Source of the DNA: Flavobacteriales bacterium
GTDB lineage: Bacteria; Bacteroidota; Bacteroidia; Flavobacteriales_D; Crocinitomicaceae
Assembly (NCBI GenBank): GCA_947462695.1
Contig: CANHQC010000030.1
Span: 1-11,784 of the forward strand
Length of the DNA: 11,784 nucleotides
Direction of reading: 5' to 3'
This document shows positions 6,690-11,784 of this stretch, in pieces. Both the position numbers and the translations under genes were made by a program. Position 1 is the stretch's first letter. Every line of letters begins with the position of its first letter. Under the pieces are notes generated by a model, which saw nothing but the letters and a program-made list of their open reading frames with translations, did not search any database and had not been told where the DNA came from.

Positions 6690-6893
6690 ATGAACAAGAT
6701 TCGAATTTTTCAACGCGTCATGATGGTGCTACTAACTGGGGTGAATGCATTTGTGTTTATGTCCATGAAAGGAATTCCCATTAAATACACTATGCTTTAT
6801 ACCTTGCTTTCAATTGCTTTGGTAACATTTCTCATTTTTCTTTTTACGCGGTTATTTCAAATCACTCAAAAGAAATCCAATACAACAGACTAA
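6690..6893 (+). CDS. Small two-helix membrane protein, unknown function
   Basis: This 67-residue product has two hydrophobic segments, at about residues 10-26 and 34-52, separated by a short Lys/Pro loop (MKGIPIKYT), and a basic, polar C-terminal tail (QITQKKSNTTD). The positive N terminus (KIRIFQR) and tail suggest both ends face the cytoplasm. I start at the ATG at 6690; a TTG at 6681 would add three residues. It lies between pyrF and a secreted peptidase in the same direction but has no obvious functional link to either. I do not recognise a family. Confidence 0.6.
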   Translation: MNKIRIFQRVMMVLLTGVNAFVFMSMKGIPIKYTMLYTLLSIALVTFLIFLFTRLFQITQKKSNTTD

Positions 6894-6917
6894 AAATTGA
6901 ATTGAATCGCTAATTTC

Positions 6918-6937
6918 AATCCACAAATTCGTGGATT
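6918..6937 (+). promoter_or_regulatory. Hairpin abutting the peptidase start codon
   Basis: AATCCAC (6918-6924) pairs perfectly with GTGGATT (6931-6937) around a six-base loop, and the ATG of the S9 peptidase begins at the very next base. No T run follows, so it is not a terminator. A stable stem at this place could limit ribosome access or mark a regulator site; the role is unproven. Confidence 0.4.
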
Positions 6938-8965
6938 ATGCGCATTATTAGTTCTATTTTACTAGTTATCTTTTCGATCACTTTTGGTTACACACAGGAA
7001 TTACTAACCCCTGAAATTTTATGGAAATTAAATCGCGTTTCGGGCGGCACACTTTCCCCTAATGGTGAATACTTGATGTTCAATTTACGGTCATTCAATC
7101 TCGCCGAAAATACCGGAAATACTGATCTGTATGTGGTAGAACTCAAAAGCGGACAGGTAATCCAATTGACATCAACCCCGTTTTCAGAAATGGAAGCACA
7201 ATGGTCAACTGATGGAAATGTGTGGTTTCTAAGTACCGAAAAAGATGGAATGAACCTATGGAAAATCAATCCACAAACCAAGGAAAAAGTCCAATGTTCT
7301 ACGTTTAAAGACAGGGAAATAGAAGGGTTCAAACTTTCCCCGGCAGGAGATAATGTCGTCTGTATTGAGGCCGTTAAATTGAAAAAAGACATCCACGATA
7401 TTCACCCGGATATGCCGAAAGCAACCGCACGCATTGAAGATGATTTGATGTATCGGCACTGGGACCATTACGATGATTACCACAGGCGACATTTGATGTT
7501 GTATGCTTTGATTAATGGTCAATCGGTGGCAAAAGAAGGTAAAGATGTATTAGAAGGAGAACCTTTTGACGGTATTTTACCACCACATGGTGGAACGGAA
7601 AACATTACTTTTAGTAATGACGGAAATCAATTCATTTACGCTTCAAAAAAACTGGCAGGAAAAGCATTTGCACAGAGCACGAACAGTGAACTCTATCAGT
7701 ACAGTATTGTAAGTGGTGAAACCCTAAATTTAACAAATGGGTACCTCGGTTACGATACCTATCCACGTTATTCAACAACCGGCGATTTAGCCTGGTTGAG
7801 CATGGCTCGAGATGGTTTCGAGTCTGATAAAAACGACATTATTCTTCGTGATGCAAAAGGAAACGATCGAAACCTCACAAAAAACATCGACTTATCTGTG
7901 ACAGACTTTGAATGGCATCCGAATGGTAAATTCATTTATTTCCTAGCAGCTATAAACGGAACCGTTCAACTTTTTGAATTGGACATCCTCAAAAAAACAC
8001 ACCGTCAACTGACCTCAACACAAACCGATTTTGTAAGTCTTTCCGTTGGTAAGAATAACCTATACGCTGGTCGACAATCTATGGTAGATCCCGTCGATCT
8101 TTTTGCTGTCGAACCAAAAACCGGAATTGCAAAACAACTCACGAACGTAAACAAGGATATTCTCGCGAATATGAAATTACCCAAAGTCGAGCCGAAGTGG
8201 GTTACGACATCCGATGCAAAAAAGATGCTTGTTTGGATGGTTTATCCGCCTGATTTTAACCCAAGTAAAAAATATCCCGCACTTCTTTATTGTCAGGGCG
8301 GTCCGCAAAGTCCAGTCAGTCAATTCTTTTCGTACCGGTGGAATTTAGCCTTAATGGCTTCAAATGGTTATGTCGTTGTCGCTCCAAACCGAAGAGGATT
8401 ACCTGGATTTGGTCAAGAATGGAACGATGTGATTTCCAAGGATTGGGGAGGACAAGCCATGTCCGATTACCTCACTGCCATAGATAGTGCTGCTGCTTTA
8501 CCTTTTATAGATAAAAATCGCCTTGGAGCTGTTGGGGCGTCATACGGGGGCTATTCTGTTTATATGTTGGCAGGAATTCATCAAAATCGATTTAAGACAT
8601 TTGTCTCGCATTGTGGATTATTCAATTTGGAGAGTTGGTATGGTACGACAGAAGAACTCTTTTTTGCAAATTGGGATCATGGCGGACCATATTGGCTGTC
8701 TGAAAACAAAGAAAATTATACAAAAAACAGTCCGCATAATTATGTGAACAATTGGAATACACCAATTTTAGTCATTCATGGTGGTTTGGATTTTCGAGTT
8801 CCTGAAAGCGAGGGAATGCAAGCGTTTCAGGCAGCACAATTAAAAGGATTGAAAAGCAAATACTTAAATTTTCCGACAGAAGGACATTGGGTTACACGGC
8901 CTCAGAATTCAATTGTTTGGCAACGGGAATTTTTCAAATGGCTTTCAGAGGACCTGAAGCCCTAA
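6938..8965 (+). CDS. Secreted S9-family prolyl oligopeptidase-type peptidase (DPP5-like)
   Basis: The 675-residue protein starts with a signal peptide (about residues 1-20, MRIISSILLVIFSITFGYTQ), so it is exported, probably to the periplasm. Residues about 25-400 are beta-propeller-type repeats with LSPNGEYLMF, LSPAGDNVVC and FSNDGNQFIYAS motifs. Residues about 420-675 form the alpha/beta-hydrolase domain. The triad is complete: Ser535 in GASYGGYS, Asp618 in GGLDFRVPES and His650 in EGHWVTRP. The spacing of these residues and the total length closely resemble bacterial dipeptidyl peptidase 5, which releases dipeptides from oligopeptides for nutrition; acylaminoacyl peptidase is an alternative within the same S9 group. 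The specificity cannot be read from the sequence. A perfect hairpin abuts the start codon. Confidence 0.92.
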   Translation: MRIISSILLVIFSITFGYTQELLTPEILWKLNRVSGGTLSPNGEYLMFNLRSFNLAENTGNTDLYVVELKSGQVIQLTSTPFSEMEAQWSTDGNVWFLSTEKDGMNLWKINPQTKEKVQCSTFKDREIEGFKLSPAGDNVVCIEAVKLKKDIHDIHPDMPKATARIEDDLMYRHWDHYDDYHRRHLMLYALINGQSVAKEGKDVLEGEPFDGILPPHGGTENITFSNDGNQFIYASKKLAGKAFAQSTNSELYQYSIVSGETLNLTNGYLGYDTYPRYSTTGDLAWLSMARDGFESDKNDIILRDAKGNDRNLTKNIDLSVTDFEWHPNGKFIYFLAAINGTVQLFELDILKKTHRQLTSTQTDFVSLSVGKNNLYAGRQSMVDPVDLFAVEPKTGIAKQLTNVNKDILANMKLPKVEPKWVTTSDAKKMLVWMVYPPDFNPSKKYPALLYCQGGPQSPVSQFFSYRWNLALMASNGYVVVAPNRRGLPGFGQEWNDVISKDWGGQAMSDYLTAIDSAAALPFIDKNRLGAVGASYGGYSVYMLAGIHQNRFKTFVSHCGLFNLESWYGTTEELFFANWDHGGPYWLSENKENYTKNSPHNYVNNWNTPILVIHGGLDFRVPESEGMQAFQAAQLKGLKSKYLNFPTEGHWVTRPQNSIVWQREFFKWLSEDLKP

Positions 8966-8969
8966 TAAA

Positions 8970-9001
8970 TTTGACTGTTCTCATTGAATTCATTATCTTC
9001 G
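8970..9001 (+). promoter_or_regulatory. Probable promoter for the MMPL exporter gene
   Basis: TTTG (8970-8973) and TATCTTCG (8994-9001) are 20 bases apart, resembling the Bacteroidota -33/-7 pair with one mismatch in the -7 box. The -7 box ends 28 bases before the ATG at 9030, and the pair lies entirely in the gap after the peptidase gene. Confidence 0.4.
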
Positions 9002-9029
9002 TTGGCTTGTTTTTAATCGTATTCGGCTA

Positions 9030-11681
9030 ATGTGGCATAAAATCGCAAATTTCATCCTCAAAAACCGGTTCTTCGTTCTTGGTGTCTTTACACTTCTTAC
9101 GGTTTACCTGGGGTATTATGCCGGTACGAAATTAAAAATGGAGAACAAATATGGTATTCTACTCCCTAAAGAATCTCCAACCACTCAGAATTATAAGTTT
9201 TTCAAAGAACATTTCGGCGAAGATGGTGGAACATTTGTGATTGCTCTAAAAACAGATTCGCTCTACACCGAGAAAAATTTATTGAAGTGGAAAGAACTTG
9301 GTGATTCTATTTTGCGAATGGATGGCGTAGAATCAGTCATATCCGAATTAACGCTTTTCACAATTAAAAACAACAAGACTCAAAACCTTTTTGAAATTGA
9401 ACGTATTTTTTCCGATGTAAAATTCAAGGAGAAATCAGTTAATTCGATTAAAAAGGAAATACGTCAAAATCCACTTTACGAACAAGTACTATACAACGAT
9501 TCTTCAAAGGTTTCATTAATGATGATCGTTATTGATGAGCGGTACTTGAATGACATGAAGAAATCGAAGGTCGTTTTAGAGATTCAGGACCTCGTTCATA
9601 AACAATGTGATAAAATCGGTGAAGTTCACTTTGCTGGACTCCCCTATTTACGTGTAATTCTCGCAAAACGTATTCAATCCGAAATGTACATCTTCATTGC
9701 CTTATCCATGCTGGTAAGTTCGTTGTTGATGTATTTCTTTTTCCGATCGTTTAGAGCTGTGCTAATTTGTATGACGGTTGTTGGTATCTCTGTAGTTCAA
9801 GCAATGGGTACTATTGCACTTATAGGGTACAATGTTACGGTAATGATGGCACTCATACCTCCATTAATGATTGTAATTGGTATACCGAACTGCATATACC
9901 TTTACAACAAGTACCATCAGGAACTAGCAAGTCACGGCAACAGGATGAAAGCGTTAACTCGTGTTGTTAGCAAAACGGGGATTGCCATGTTCCTCACCAA
10001 TGTCACAACAGCTTTAGGTTTCTTTACTTTCTTGTTTACGAACAGTGAAAAGTTCTTTGAATTTGGATTAATCTCGACACTCAACATCATGTTGTGTTAT
10101 GTAGTTTCATTGTGTCTTGTTCCAATATTTGCTTCATTCCTTGGGACAACACCAGAGCGCCATTTAAAACATTTGGATCGTAAAATGGCTGTTGGGCTCT
10201 TAAACTGGCTAGTTAAAATTACATTAAGCAATAGGCGTTGGGTTTATTTCATCACCATCGTATTAACGACTATAGCTGCCATCGGGATGTTCAAAATTAA
10301 AGTTACAGGTAACATTACGGGAGATATTCCTAATGATGACCCTATTTTAAAGGACATCAGATTTATGGAATCTAATTTTGGCGGTGCAGTTCCTTTTGAA
10401 GTACTCATTGATTACAAAGAAAAAGGTCGTCTATTTGGCAAGAATACGTTGCAAAAGGTAGAAGCCGTGCAAGAATCATTAGCAGAAGACAATGACTTTG
10501 CGAAAAGTTTATCTATTGTTGACTTTGTGAAAGTCATTAACATGGCTTACTATAACAATGACTCGAATTACTACAAGATATTTTCCAAACGTGACCGTGC
10601 GAGGTTGCATAAATACATGGAGAACTTTAACATGAGTAACAATAACTCAGCGTTTTCTTTGAAAGAGCTTGTTGATACCAATCAGTTTATCTTAAGAATT
10701 CGAACACAAATGAAGGACGTCGGGTCCTATCAGGTTTCCGATAAGGTAGCGCGGGTTAAACGTACAATTGATTCGATTATGAATCCTGATAAAAAGGAAA
10801 TAGAACGATTGTATTCTCAATTAGAAAAGGGGAAAAAAGCATACATTGACTCGTTGATATTTACCTACCCAAATATTTACAATACGTTGACAGGTATTTT
10901 GTCAAATGGAGATGAATCGCTTCAGTATCAATTCGATGCCAATCCTGAGCTGATTAAAAAATGGACATCAACACCTAAATTCAATGCCCAATTGCGCCGA
11001 GCAATCGACAAAGAGTATTATGATGTAACGCTTACGGGTACTTCTGTGGTTGTTTCAGAAGGTACACAGTACCTCGTTACCAATTTGCTGTCAAGTATTG
11101 TTTTTGCTGTAATATCGATTGCTGCATTAATGAGCCTCTTATTTGCTTCATTCCGAATGGTAATTGTTTCGATGATTCCAAACCTGATCCCAATGATTAT
11201 AACTGCTGGAATAATGGGTTGGTTCAACATACCATTAAAGCCATCTACGTTGCTTATTTTCTCGATCGCTTTAGGAATTACAGTCGATAATACTATTCAC
11301 TTTCTTGCGCGTTATCGACAAGAACTCAAAACGAATAAATGGGATTTAAAAGAATGCGTAACCATCTCTATTCAAGAAACTGGTTTAAGTATAATCTACA
11401 CCTCAGTAATTCTCTTCTTCGGTTTCATTGTATTCGTCTTTTCTGACTTTGGAGGTACGCAAGCACTTGGCTACTTATCCGCAATTACTTATTTTGTTGC
11501 GTTATTTACCAATCTAGTTTTGTTGCCTTGTTTACTTCTTTCACTTGAGCGTAGGTTAACCTCAAAGTCTTTTGAAGAACCGATGTTTGAATTATACGAT
11601 GAAGAATTAGATTTTGATATTTTCCAATTAGAGGTTAAACAAGAAGATCCAAAAGATTCTAAAGACCAACCCAACGTATGA
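9030..11681 (+). CDS. RND superfamily exporter, MMPL type
   Basis: This 883-residue inner-membrane protein shows the two-fold architecture of the family. Each half has one helix (about 12-30 and 404-422), a large extracytoplasmic domain, and then a bundle of helices (starting about 219 and 688). The second bundle carries the GxxxD proton-relay motif, G749-I-T-V-D753, followed by [13 protein letters not shown]. The equivalent site of the first half reads G284-I-P-N-C288 before [11 protein letters not shown], so the acidic residue is missing there. Relatives export lipids, hopanoids or other hydrophobic molecules using the proton gradient; the substrate here is unknown. The C-terminal tail (about 840-883) is cytoplasmic and very acidic. 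Its TGA overlaps the ATG of the following rfbA by four bases, suggesting cotranscription with sugar-nucleotide genes. Confidence 0.9.
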   Translation: MWHKIANFILKNRFFVLGVFTLLTVYLGYYAGTKLKMENKYGILLPKESPTTQNYKFFKEHFGEDGGTFVIALKTDSLYTEKNLLKWKELGDSILRMDGVESVISELTLFTIKNNKTQNLFEIERIFSDVKFKEKSVNSIKKEIRQNPLYEQVLYNDSSKVSLMMIVIDERYLNDMKKSKVVLEIQDLVHKQCDKIGEVHFAGLPYLRVILAKRIQSEMYIFIALSMLVSSLLMYFFFRSFRAVLICMTVVGISVVQAMGTIALIGYNVTVMMALIPPLMIVIGIPNCIYLYNKYHQELASHGNRMKALTRVVSKTGIAMFLTNVTTALGFFTFLFTNSEKFFEFGLISTLNIMLCYVVSLCLVPIFASFLGTTPERHLKHLDRKMAVGLLNWLVKITLSNRRWVYFITIVLTTIAAIGMFKIKVTGNITGDIPNDDPILKDIRFMESNFGGAVPFEVLIDYKEKGRLFGKNTLQKVEAVQESLAEDNDFAKSLSIVDFVKVINMAYYNNDSNYYKIFSKRDRARLHKYMENFNMSNNNSAFSLKELVDTNQFILRIRTQMKDVGSYQVSDKVARVKRTIDSIMNPDKKEIERLYSQLEKGKKAYIDSLIFTYPNIYNTLTGILSNGDESLQYQFDANPELIKKWTSTPKFNAQLRRAIDKEYYDVTLTGTSVVVSEGTQYLVTNLLSSIVFAVISIAALMSLLFASFRMVIVSMIPNLIPMIITAGIMGWFNIPLKPSTLLIFSIALGITVDNTIHFLARYRQELKTNKWDLKECVTISIQETGLSIIYTSVILFFGFIVFVFSDFGGTQALGYLSAITYFVALFTNLVLLPCLLLSLERRLTSKSFEEPMFELYDEELDFDIFQLEVKQEDPKDSKDQPNV

Positions 11682-11784
11682 AAGGGATAATTTTAGCTGG
11701 TGGCTCAGGTACACGATTACATCCACTTACATTGGCAGTTTCAAAACAATTGATGCCGATTTACGACAAGCCGATGATCTATTA
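11678..11784 (+). CDS. rfbA: Glucose-1-phosphate thymidylyltransferase, N-terminal part (runs off the window)
   Basis: The 35 visible codons read [18 protein letters not shown], then [14 protein letters not shown]. This is the nucleotide-binding GGSGTRL loop and conserved start of RmlA/RfbA, which makes dTDP-glucose from dTTP and glucose-1-phosphate, the first step towards dTDP-rhamnose and related surface sugars. Other sugar-nucleotidyltransferases share the loop, but [13 protein letters not shown] is typical of RmlA. The ATG at 11678 overlaps the stop codon of the exporter gene (ATGA). The 3' end is outside the window. Confidence 0.92.
   Translation, partial: MKGIILAGGSGTRLHPLTLAVSKQLMPIYDKPMIY

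Noticed and set aside
8290..8747. Two short + strand open frames inside the S9 peptidase gene
   Set aside because: They are in another frame of a gene whose catalytic domain is fully explained, and they match no known protein.
1..11784. tRNA or rRNA genes, CRISPR array, insertion sequence or integrase
   Set aside because: I looked for them and saw no regularly spaced repeats, no transposase or integrase motifs and no recognisable tRNA or rRNA sequence. No att-like direct repeats were visible around the retron by eye.

Overview
The window looks like part of a Bacteroidota chromosome, most likely Flavobacteriales. The evidence is the AT-rich coding sequence, starts without obvious Shine-Dalgarno sequences, several upstream matches to the Bacteroidota -7 promoter element TAnnTTTG, and the gene content: a DPP5-like S9 peptidase, a 389-aa PurM, the 273-aa type of PyrF, and an MMPL-family exporter. 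The genus cannot be fixed from the sequence. Every convincing gene is on the + strand.

Layout. (1) Bases 1-1868 hold the 3' end of a type IA topoisomerase (TopB-like), a small zinc-ribbon protein with a histidine-rich tail and its own intrinsic terminator, and a FrnE-type DsbA-family oxidoreductase. (2) Bases about 2015-3435 form an accessory island: a 61-codon orphan ORF, a highly structured intergenic stretch, and a 354-aa retron-type reverse transcriptase (YADD, LPQG, VTG, and a diverged NAxxH-like motif). This is a retron, and the structured stretch is the expected place for its msr-msd RNA. No recognisable effector gene accompanies it, which is the most interesting point in the window. 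(3) Bases 3451-6575 are housekeeping: a promoter, purM (purine synthesis), prfA (translation termination) and pyrF (pyrimidine synthesis), tightly packed, with a 4-bp overlap between prfA and pyrF. (4) Bases 6690-8964 encode a small two-helix membrane protein and a secreted S9 peptidase with a complete Ser-Asp-His triad. (5) Bases 9030-11784 encode an 883-aa RND/MMPL membrane exporter whose stop codon overlaps the start of rfbA/rmlA (glucose-1-phosphate thymidylyltransferase), which runs off the window and suggests a following dTDP-sugar or surface-polysaccharide region.

Functionally, the core genes serve nucleotide synthesis, translation and envelope work. The retron sits between two of these blocks. 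Its right edge is tight, because a -7 element that probably serves purM begins only 15 bases after the reverse-transcriptase stop codon. The retron RNA boundaries and the reality of the 61-aa protein are inferences. The gene identities in the housekeeping part are secure from motifs.
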